Below, in pieces: positions 10,301 to 22,300 of a DNA stretch of 64,000 bases. The notes beneath the pieces were generated by a model that ran no database searches, was not told where the DNA came from, and worked only from the letters and a program-made list of their open reading frames with translations. The position numbers and the translations under genes were made by a program. The stretch lies in assembly GCF_033115175.1 (NCBI RefSeq), contig NC_084835.1, positions 55,862,948 through 55,926,947 on the forward strand, given 5' to 3'. Origin of the DNA: Lepus europaeus (lineage: Eukaryota > Chordata > Mammalia > Lagomorpha > Leporidae). Every line of letters starts with the position of its first letter. Position 1 is the first letter of the stretch.

Positions 10301-13300
10301 TGCTAATGCACTTAGGAAAGCAGAAGAGGATGGCCCAAGTGCTTGGGACTCCGCACCCACATGAGAGACCTGGAAGAAGCTCCTGATTCCTGGCTTTTGG
10401 ATCCACTCAGCTCCAGTTAACTATTTGGGGAATGAACCAGCAGTCTGGAAGTTTTTGACAAACTCAGAACCTCAGCCCCAACCCACTTGGAATGCTTCAG
10501 CCTTCTCTGACTCACTTCTAATTGTCCTACAGCTATCTTCTAAGTGAACCTTCCTGGCCCCAAAAGTAGATGTGGTCCACCTAGATATAACTTCCTCAAT
10601 ACACTGATTCTCTGAGTTCATAAATTCACTTTTTATTTTTGGCTTCCCTACCAAGATGGTAAACACCAAGAGAGCAATTATCCTTTCCACTTTGTTATTC
10701 AACCCTGTATTACCAGAACCCAGCACAGAACTTGGCACATGAGAGGAAATTGGTAAATATGTAATGATGCACAAGTCAGTTACTGAATAAAGAAACAACA
10801 CTTCAAAAAGTAAATGCAGTTCTCAACAATCAAAATAAAAGCAGTACCAACCTGGTGTTTTCATTATATTCAAAAATCTGAACTTTGGCCATTGCATTTG
10901 GACTACTGTCATCACTCCCTACAGCTATCATGGGAGAATGAGCACGAGAGCTAGAAATGAAGAATAAAGTAGGTTACATAATTATAAAATCACAATACCT
11001 TTAATTCAGACAATTTAAACACTGGAGCTGAGACAAATTGTAAGTCATCCTGTTGCTACAATGAGAAGCCACACCCTCAATGCAGCCACCTTTGCAAGTG
11101 TCCGTACTTGGCAACGTTACACACAGGAACTGAAAACACTATCCTCTAGATTGTTGTTAACCTCATTTTCCTTTTTTTTTTTTTTTTTTTTTGACAGGCA
11201 GAGTGGACAGTGAGAGAGAGAGACAGAGAGAAAGGTCTTCCTTTTTGCCGTTGGTTCACTCTCCAATGACCGCTGTGGCCAGCGCATCTCGCTGATCCGA
11301 AGCCAGGAGCCAGGTGCTTCTCCTGGTCTCCCATGCGGGTGCAGGGCCCAAGGACTTGGGCCATCCTCCACTGCCTTCCCGGGCCATAGCAGAGAGCTGG
11401 CCTGGAAGAGGGGCAACCGGGATAGAATCCGGCGCCCCAACCAGGACTAGAACCAGGTGTGCCGGCGCCGCAAGGTGGAGAGGATTAGCCTGTTAAGCCA
11501 CGGCGCCGGCCAACCTCATTTTCCTAAGGCTCAGAAAGAATGGAACTCTTTTCCCCAAGGGACAAGGTTTTAAGAATTCAACAGATTTTTAAAAGATAAC
11601 TGAGATGTCTTAGCAATTTTCCTTCTAAAAGATTTGGTCACTGGGGCCAGCATGTGGCATAGCAGATAAAGCCACTGCCTACAACACCAGCATCCCATGT
11701 GGACACTGGTTCAAGTCCCAGCTCGTCACTTCCAATACAGCTCCCTGCTAATGTGCCTGGGAAAGTGCCCCGGCACCTACATGGGAGACCTAGAGGAAGC
11801 TCCCAGTTTCTGGCTTTGGCCTGGCTCAGCACTGGCTGTTGTGACTGTCTGGGGAGTGAACCAGCAAATGGAAGATCTCTCTCTCTCTGTCTTTCTCTCT
11901 CTCTGTGTAACTCTGAATTCAAATAAATAAATATTTAAAATAAAAAGATAACATGGTAAGAACAAGAGGAATAAGTCATTTAAAAATACAACCAGGATGA
12001 TCATAATTAAAGTCTAAAAACAGAACTATAAACAGCATTTTTTTTACCAAGATAGGCAAAATTTCTTTCATTTTTTTTTTTTTTGTTTGTTTGTTTGTTT
12101 GTTTGACAGATAAAGTTAGTGAGAGAGAGAGACAAAGAGAAAGATCTTCCTTGCGTTGATTCACTCCCCAAATGGCCGCTACAGCCAGCGCTGCACCGAT
12201 CTGAAGCCAGGAGCCAGGTGCTTCCTCCTGGTCTCCCATGCGGGTGCAGGCGCCCAAGCACCTGGGCCATCGTCCACTGCCCTTCCGGCCACAGCAGAGA
12301 GCTGGACTGGAAGAGGAGCAACCGGGACTAGAACCTGGCACTCATATGGGATGCTGGCACCGCAGGTGGAGGATTAACCAAGTGAGCAACGGCGCCGGCC
12401 CCTCATTTTGTATTCTTTTGAATTTCAACTTTTTTCACCAAATGACCCTTTAAAAATGGACTAATAAATACCAACTATAGAGGCATAGCAGGTAAAGCCG
12501 CTGCCTGCGGTGCTAGCATCCCATTTTGGCTCCAGTTCAAGTCCTGGCTGATTTGCTTCCGATCCAGCTCTATGCTATGGCCTGGGAAAGCATTGGAAGA
12601 TGGCCCAAGTCCTTGGGCCCTTACATCCACATGGAAGACCCAGAAAAGGATCCTGGCTCCTGGCTTCAGATCAGCCCAGCTCCAGGCATTGTGGCCATTT
12701 GGGGAGTGAACCAGCAGATGGAAGACTTCTCTCTTTCTGCCTCTGCGTATCTGTAACTCTTCCTTTCAAGTAAATAAATAAATCTTAAAAAGCAACAATA
12801 GCAACTATATTAATACAGTTACACCCTACATAGCAGTCAAAAGGAATGAAATGGGGCTGGCTTTACTAATATATGGAAAAATGCCCCATAGTGTGCTTGT
12901 AAGTAAACAAAGCAGATTTCAAAAATGAAAATATGCATGCATATATGCATCTGTGTGTTATGTCTCTGTACATGTTAGTACATACCCTAGAAGTACCTGC
13001 ACATTATCTGTGCATTTATGAATACATTAAATGTTTAGTTATATACACAGAAAATGCCCAGAAGGTTCACACTAAAGTTTTTACAGTGGTCAGCTCCTCT
13101 GTGGAATGGAAATAGGGAGAGACATGACACACGAAAGGTTGGGAAAAGGAGAGGTTTTACTCTACATATTTTATTTTTGAAAATAAACCATGAAATCCCT
13201 ACCTTAACAATTACTAATTTGAGACCAGCATCACAGCATAGCAGGAAAGCCAATGCATACAGTGCCAGCATCCCATATGGGCACTGGTTCAAGTCCTAGC

Positions 13301-16300
13301 TGCTCCACTAACGACCTAGCTCCCTATTAATGGCCTGGAAAAAACTGCGGAAGATGGCCCAAATGCTTGGGCCCCTGCCACTCCCAGAGACCCAGAAGAA
13401 GCTCCTGGCTTCAACCTGGCCCAGGGCTGGCCAGTACAGCTATCTGGGGAATAAACCAGCAGATGGAAGATTTCTCTTTCTATCTCTACCTCTAACTCTT
13501 TCAAACAAATAAATAAATTTCAGAAAAAATTACTAATTTGTTTTACTTGCATCATATTGTCCCAGCAGTTTGATATGTAAGCTTACCTTGAAGGGTTCCA
13601 AGAAATACAACTACAGCTTAGCTTACATGAGATCTCATGCTGCAGGGACCACTGGCTAAGATTCATAACATCTGGGGCCTCATATATCCTCACTATACCA
13701 TCTGCTGAACAAGTTGCCAACATAAGACCCATATGCTTGGGAGCAAATTTCACATCAGTAACCGATGTTCTGCTATCCACTAGAGTTGTTCTCTTAACCT
13801 GGAAAAAAATAAACAATTTAAATTATGTACAGAAAGCAAGCACAACAGAGTGGAAAGAACATAGGCTCTGGAATCACACAGAAGCAATACAACCATTTAC
13901 TAGGTATATAACCTCAAAAAAGTTTCTTAACATCTGTCTAAGCCTCAATTTCTACAAAGCTCATGGCAAAATACCGCATATCTACTGGGCAACCACTAAA
14001 CATTAGTTAGCTATAATTAAGTATTCCCTTTAAAGCTAAAGAAAGTGAGTCTAATAGAACCTAACTTTATTATAGAAGTAATCTCTCTTAAGCAGATAGG
14101 TCACAAAACCAGAAAATGTTTGAATTTTCATATGGGCAACTGTAATGCAAAGCACGCTGCACGTAATATACTTAATGAACTAAGATCCTTTATCAATAAA
14201 TGGAGAGCATTTAACTTCTCTTCTCTCAAGCATAAAATGTTAATCCCACTTGGACCACTACTATCCTCTTTTAAATAAAGGCATTTAATAGAGACCCAAG
14301 AAAACTGTACAAAGCAGCTTCGGCAATAATTGCAGAATTCCAACATCATATTTAAAAGCTACTTTCTAGCAGCTATATAGGATATTTAAGTGAAAATGTC
14401 AAAAAATTTACAAATAATTTACTGACTTTGTTACCAAAATAAGGAGTTTCAACATAAAAAACAATAACATATATGGAACTAGTGTTGTGGAGCAGCAAGT
14501 TAAACTGTAGACTGTGATATCAGTGTCCTATATGGGCACCGGTTCAATTCCTGGTTGCTCCATTTCCAATCCAGCTCCCTGCTAATGCTCCTGGGAGAGC
14601 AGCAGCAAAAGCCTGCACCCACAAGAAAGACCCAGATGAAGTTCCAGGATCCTGACTTCAGTCTGGCCCAGCCCTGGCCATTGTGGCCTTTTGGGAAGTG
14701 AACCAGTAGATGGAATCTCACTCGCTCTGTCTCTCCCTCTGTCTCTGAAACTCTGCCTTTCAAATAAATAATCTTCAAAAAATAATAATAATATCACATA
14801 AACTTCAAAGATAAAATCTTAGAAAACTTTCTGTCCACAAAGAGAATATCAACATAATTTTGAGGAAATAAATGTATTAATGGGAGTTGTTTAAATACAA
14901 ATAAATACCTTAAAATCAGAAGAAAATTTCTTTATATGCCACCACTCCTAAATCCGATCTGTAGAATACTAAACTGATACACCTCAAACTGAATGCTTGA
15001 AAAATCCCTTCTGAATCTCAGTTTCCCGTTTTTTCTCCCTGCAAGAAGCTGTTAGCCTTAAAAACTCCCCAGTACAAAGGCAATCAAACTAACTAACTGC
15101 TCCCTAAGACAAGAGTTGTGAAACAGTATAAATAGCACACAAGCTACAAAGCTCAGTATTCACAACAGAGCAGTATTGGCACGAAGGACTTACAGAACAA
15201 CGTAATAGAACAGATTCTAGAAATAATTCTTCTGTATATGGTCAGCTGGACTCCTGGCTTCTACATGACCAACCAACTGCTGCAGGCATTTAGGGACTAA
15301 CCAGAAGGTTTTTGTCTGTTGCTGTGTCTGTTTATCTGTTTGTCTTTCTCTCTCTCTCTCTCAGCCTTTCAAATTAATAAAATAGGCAAGTAGAAAACAA
15401 ATAAGGGAGAAAGAAAAGAGAAGGTAGCAGCAGACACTGCGTCAAGAGCCTGAGGTACTCGTAGGACTGATGCTCCTTGGCTGCTCAGGTGGCCCCCACC
15501 TCACCACCCACCCCAGACTACTAACAGATGTCTTACCCAGTGACTCTGTCCTCGCAGTTTATCATTTGACTCTCCTACTATTTCCTCCCACACAGCAGCT
15601 GTTCGGTCAAAAGAACAGGAAGCCAAAACCTGTCCAAACTCAGGATGGGCCCAGGTCACACGCCATACAGATCCACTATGTGTCTGCAGAGTTAAAAATC
15701 AACCAGGAAATCAATATCCCAGTGCTTTTCTTCTCACCACCACCCCTCCTCACACCCTGCCAAATGCAAATATTGAGCTTACTCATATTTCACATGTACA
15801 AGGTTTTACTTGAGGAAACATACAGACATTTTGACCTCAAAAAGGAAAGCTGTTTAAATAAAAGTTCAATTCTAGAATTTTTCAGCCTTTAGAAGTCATT
15901 TTATATTTAGGATTGTGACTCTTCTGGAGTCAAGCTCTTCCAGCTTTTTACTAATAAAGAAAAACCCAGCAGGATAAAGTTGACTACTTCCAATACTAAG
16001 ACACCAGCTTCAGAATTTAGCCTAATCAACTTTTGAAACAGAAATTCTGTGAGTCCATACTTTTTTCTTTTACTCTTAAATTCTTTCTATAGGAAACATT
16101 AACCTAAAAAATAAGTAAAATTAGATTAATCAAAATTATTCACTTCAATTGCTTAATTTATTCAATTATTCTATCCAGAGATAGAAAGTAGATTAGTGAT
16201 TAACAGGAACTGAAGGGGGAGGAACTGGGAGGAGACCGCTAAATGGGCTTCCTTTTGGGGTGATGACAATGCTCTGAAAGCAGCAATGGTGGCACAACTT

Positions 16301-19300
16301 TGGGAATATACTTAAAATCACCAACTTGCACATTTTAATTGAGTATTATAGTATATAAATTATAGATAATTATAGCTGTGGCACAGCAGGGAAAGAAACT
16401 GTCTGCAGCACTGGCATCCCATATGGGCACCGGTTTGAGTCCCAGCTGATCCACTTCTGATCCAGCTCCCTGCTAATAAGCCTGGGAAAGCAGAGGAGGA
16501 TGGCCCAAGTGCTTGGGCCCCCACACCCACATGGGAGACCCACAGGATGCCCAGCCTGGCCCATTGTGGCCATTTGGGGAGTGAACCAGCTAACAGAAAA
16601 TCAATTCTCTCTCTCTCTCTCCCCCTCCCTTTCTTTCTCTTCTTTTTCTTTTCTCTGTGTACTCTTTCAAATAAATCAATAAAACTTAAAAAAAAAAAAA
16701 AAAGCAAAAAGACCCATTAAGCAAATTTTATAGGATGTTTTATGAAGATATTTTAAAGACATAAAGAAACACTTATGAGGGGCCGGAGCTGTGGTGCAGC
16801 AGGTTAACACCCTGGCCTGAAGCGCTGGTATCCCATATAGGTGCTGGTTTGAGACCCGGCTGCTCCACTTCTGATCCAGCTCTCTGCTATGGCCTGGGGA
16901 AGCAGTAGAAAATGGCTCAAGTCCTTGGGCCCCTGCACCCACGTGGGAGACCCAGAAGAAGCACCTGGCTCCTGGCTTCGGATCGGCGCAGCTCTAGCCA
17001 TTGCGGCCAACTGGGGAGTGAACCAGCGGATTAAGACCTCTCTCTCTGTCTGGATGGAAGATAAGTGTGTGTGTGTGTGTGTTCCCATCTCTGTTACTCT
17101 GCCTTTCAAATATATAAACCTTTGTTTTTAAAAGATTTATTTATTTGAAAGAGCCACAGAGAGAGAGAGAGATGTCTTCCATTCACTGGCCCATCCATCC
17201 AATAGCCACAATGGCTGGAGCTGGGCCAGGCTGAAGCTACGAGGCAAGAGCTTCCTCCAGGTTGCTTATGTGGATAGCAGGGGCCGAAGCACCAGGGCCA
17301 TCCTCTGCTGCTTTTCCTAGGCCATTAGCAGGGAACTGGATTGGAAGTATAGCAGTCAGGACATGAACTGGTGCCAATATGGGATGCCAGCATCACAGGT
17401 GGCAGCTTTAGCCATTGCCTCTCTGTAACTCTGCTTTTCAAGTAATAAATAAATAAATCTTTTAAATATATATATGTAATGGAAAAAGTAAAAAATATAT
17501 GCTAAAATGCTAATAATTATTTAGGCTACAGAATTATAGACTTTCTTACTCTTAAAATTCTCCAAAATGTATTTGTACTTTAAGAAATGTAAAATAGGGG
17601 CCAGCGTTGTGGTGCAACAGTGATGCCAATTTGAATCCCAGCTAATTCACTTTCAATGGCTCCCTGCTAATACATCTGGTAAAGCAGCAGATGATGGCCT
17701 ATGTCCCTGGGCCCCTGCATCTATGTGGGAGACGCAGATGAATCTCCTGGCTCCTGGCTTCAGCCTAGCCTGGCCTAGCCCCACCTAGCCCCATCCCCAG
17801 CCATTGTGGCTATTTGGGGAGTAAACCAGAGGACAGAGATCTCTCTCTCTTGCTCTAACTCTGCCTTTCAAATAAAATAAATCCTCAAAAAATATATAAA
17901 ATATCTATTTAGAACTTTTCCAGAGTATAAATTTCATAATTTCCTCAAAGCTGAACAGCAAGTCCTTAATACTATCAAATAAATGATAAAAATTTTAACT
18001 TGTAAAAATCACTGTAAAGATAAATACCAACCTTCCAACTAGCAGTACAATGCCAATCCCCACTTTCACTTTTATCCCAGACCTGTAAGGAAAGAAAAAG
18101 CAAGTATTTTATACAAAAAACTTTCCATAAGTTGATAGAAACTATATTAGAATGAATGGGCATATGAGCAAAGTGGATGTAAAAATCACAAAAGAATATA
18201 ACCAGTAGGTAAAAACTCCTTCAATCAAATATTTATTAAATTTGTGGGCAATTGGCCCAGTAGTTAAGATGCTGGTGAAGACAACCATGTCCCCTGTACC
18301 AGTGTGCCTGGGTTCAATACTTCCCTCTGACTCTGAACTCCAGCTTCCTGCTAATGCAGACACTAGGAAGAAACAATGATGGTTCGAATATTTAGGCTTC
18401 TGCCACCCAAATGGGACACCTGGATTGAGTTCCCTGCTTTGGTCTGGCCCAATTCAGGACACTGCTGGTATTTGGGGAGTGAACCAAAGATGGGAGCTCT
18501 ATTCTGTGTGTCTGTGTTTTTCTCTTTGTTTTCTCTCTGTCTCTCAAATAAGTTAAAAAAAAAAAAAAAAAAACTTAAAAGTATTTATCAAGAACTTCAA
18601 AAAGGTAAAGGGCACTGGGCCAAGCACTGAAGAAGCCAGGAGCCTGAACTTTTAGCAGGTAACAAAGATTATGACAGCTATAGTCGAGTCTCGTTATTCA
18701 TGGCGGCTATGTTCTATTAAATCGCCTTGACCACTGAAACATTGACCCTGGGGGAATACAGAATTGGGTCCTTTGAGCCTCTGGTTTAACAGTTTTGTCA
18801 ACCAAATAATACATAACTTTATTTTCTGTGTCTTTGTTTAGAGACACCTTATTCAATATATATAGTTGATTCATCAACATTGAACTCACAGCCAACTGCA
18901 CTATACCTTCTAAAGAAAGCTTATGTAACACATTATCTCTGAAAGGCACATCACAGCCTTCTTGTTCTTAAAAACACTAGACAGCAACTAGCACTACACT
19001 TGAGTACCATTTTAAACAGTGAAATCATCAATAGCAAGAATCAAATGCAAAAATCATGGAGCTAAAATAAGAAGAGAGCCACCCTGTTCCACCTCAGCTG
19101 GTAAGGAATGTCTGGCTACTCAAACTGTCATCATTCTGCACACATCCACAGCTGACAGAAAAAACTCGCTTGGGATCAGTACAGGTCTGGCCACTGCAGC
19201 CATTTGGAGTGAACCAGGAGATGGAAGACCTCTCTCCCTCTCTCTCTCTCTCTGTCTCTCTGCCTCTCTTTAACTCTGCCTTTCAAATACATAAATAAAT

Positions 19301-22300
19301 AAACCTTTCTTTAAAAAAGGTAGTAAATTTTTTAAAAAAGTGGTGATAATGTGCAACATGGGCAATCACACCATCAAATCAATATTCTCACTGGCAGTGT
19401 CAATGGTACAACCTACAAAAAGGCAATTTGACAATTCCTTAGCCTAAGGAAACCATCCAAAACATATAAAATGCTAAATTAAATTAATGCAGAGTTGCAC
19501 TGCAAAACTATTCCTGACAGGCATTAACTACAAATGGCACTAAAAGACCCAGTAATAGGTAGCTAAGAAAAAAAAAAAAAAAAGTGTGGTATGTTCAATT
19601 ACTAAACATTAAGCCATTAGGAATGGTAATCATTATGACACTGCAGCAATATAAAATTTTATGTGTGAGGATCACGTGTGTGTGTGTGTCCATAACTATT
19701 TAAAACACTAAAAGAGGCCGGCGGCACGGCTCAATAGGCTAATCCTCCACCATGCGGCGCCAGCACACCGGGTTCTAGTCCCGGTCAGGGCGCCAGATTC
19801 TGTCCCGGTTGCCCCTCTTCCAGGCCAGCTCTCTGCTGTGGCCCGGGAGTGCAGTGGAGGATGGCCCAAATCCTTGGGCCCTGCACCCCATGGGAGACCA
19901 GGAGAAGCACCTGGCTCCTGCCTTTGGATCAGCGCGGTGCGCCGGCCGCAGCGCGCCGGCCGTGGCGGCCATTGGAGGGTGAACCAACGGCAAAGGAAGA
20001 CCTTTCTCTCTGTCTCTCTCTCTCTCACTGTCCACTCTGCCTGTCAAAAAAAAAACAAAAACAAAAACACTAAAAGAAAAAGAACAGAGGAAATCAATAA
20101 ACATTAATGAGTAGTGAGACAGAAATGAGCCTATAATTTCTAAAATGGTAGAAAGTTTATAACTTACACAAGCAGAAAAGATATATATACATTGTACAAA
20201 TGCATGTGTACATTCATACATGTAAAAACAAGTACATGGTTCTTTAGTAAGAAAAAGCACTCTGAAAGAAATGGACATAAGGCCATAATACAATGAAGAA
20301 AAACTAATGAAATATAAACATATAATTTGTTATTACTCTAAGTTTAAAAACTTTTCTGAGGACTGGCACCGTGGCATAGCAGGTAAAGCCGACGCCTGCG
20401 GTACCGGCCTCCCATATGGGCCCGCTTCAAGATCCAGCTGCACCACTTCTGACCCAGCTCTCTGCTATGGCTTGGGAAAGCAGTGGAAGATGGCTCAAGT
20501 CCTTGAGCCCCTGCACCCATGTGGGAGACCCAAAAAAAGCTCCTGGCTCATGACTTCGGATTGGCCCAATTCCAGGCATTGCAGCCATTTGGAGAGTGAA
20601 CCAGCAGATGGAGGACCTCTCTGTCTTTTTTTTCTCTGCCTCTCTGTAAAATAAATCAATCTTTTAAAAAATAAACTTTCGTTTATTTTTATAATGGGTC
20701 TGTTATAGTTAATTTATTTGATGCTTCTTGGGGAAACTTAGTGACTTACATGATTTCTATTTTAATACAGCTGAAATGAATAACTTCACACAGTTTTAAC
20801 TTTGTTTTATGACTTTTTATAAGAATTTCTTATGTTTCTTTATTGAAGTGTTATTAGGGAATATGAAAATTTGCCTTAACCAGTAAAATTGTGATAAAGT
20901 GTTAAATACAGGCCGGCGCCGCGGCTCACTAGGCTAATCCTCCGCCTTGCGGCGCCGGCACACCGGGTTCTAGTCCCGGTCGGGGCACCGATCCTGTCCC
21001 GGTTGCCCCTCTTCCAGGCCAGCTCTCTGCTGTGGCCCGGGAGTGCAGTGGAGGATGGCCCAAGTGCTTGGGCCCTGCACCCCATGGGAGACCAGGAGAA
21101 GCACCTGGCTCCTGCCATCGGAACAGCGCGGTGCGCCGGCCGCAGCGCGCCGGCCGTGGCAGCCATTGGAGGGTGAACCAACGGCAAAAGGAAGACCTTT
21201 CTCTCTGTCTCTCTCTCACTGTCCACTCTGCCTGTCAAAAAATAAAAAATAAACTTTCTGGGAATAAAACCTCTTGCCTTACAGCCCCTTTATAAATCAA
21301 TACAACTCATCTCATGCTGTTATACAGAGTATAAATTCAATACATAATCAATATACCGAGACCATTCCTATCATCCAATTTATGACTTTCATATGACTAT
21401 ACAAGAAACATTTCCCCAAATTGGAAACTGGGGACTTAAATAGGTATTTGTATACCAATGTTCATAGCAGCCTTATTCACAACAGCCAAAAGGGCATATG
21501 GATGAATGCACAAACAAAATGCAGTTAAGTACATACAATGAATACTATTCAGCCTTAAAAAAGAGTAAAATTCTGAAACATGCTACCATAGCAACTTTAA
21601 CCTTATGTTAAGTGAAATAAACTATATAACTAGAATAGGTAAATTCATAGAAAGTAGAACAGTGGTTACTAGGGGCTGTGACAGGAAAGAATAGGTTACT
21701 GGGTAGTTTCTATTTAGGATGATGAAAAGGTTACAACAAGGTAAATAGTGTACTTAATGCCACAGAATTATACACTGTAAAAAAAAGTTATGTAGTTGAA
21801 ATAATTTTTAATGTGGTATTTACTCTCAACAGTATGGTTTTCCAACAGTAACTTACTTTTACAGTAATTGTTTTTTAAGGATCACTGGTATCAAACCTGA
21901 ATATTACAAAACTACCCTTCAGATGTTCAGCTATTTTGGACTTGTCAAGAATGCAAATAATCCAGACTCCAGTTTTCATCTTCAAGTTTATTATCACGTA
22001 TCTTGTATCTCTTAAATGCCTAAATCCTAAATGTCCCCCTATCAAAGACATTGCGCTTGCCAGAAACCTATGGCCGTTGACAGTAACTTAAAGCAACAAA
22101 TACTCCCATTCCTAATAGCAACGAGAGAACTCCGTAGGATGAAAACTATGTGTATTTTTCTTTCCTGGCGTAATCAGTGAGCTGAGCGGACCCCAGAGGC
22201 GCCCAGAATGCGCGACACGACACACGCAGCCAGCTACCCAAGACCGCTCTGAAGTCCCCCCGCAGGCCCTCGGCTCGCACCAGGGCGGTGCGGACCGACC

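Noticed and set aside
15470..15892. 140-codon plus-strand frame at SEH1L exon 3
   Set aside because: Antisense shadow of a confirmed coding exon and its intron flanks.
20911..20990. Possible tRNA genes at C SINE heads
   Set aside because: The heads keep A/B-box-like words but no complete cloverleaf or anticodon arm. They are SINE promoters.
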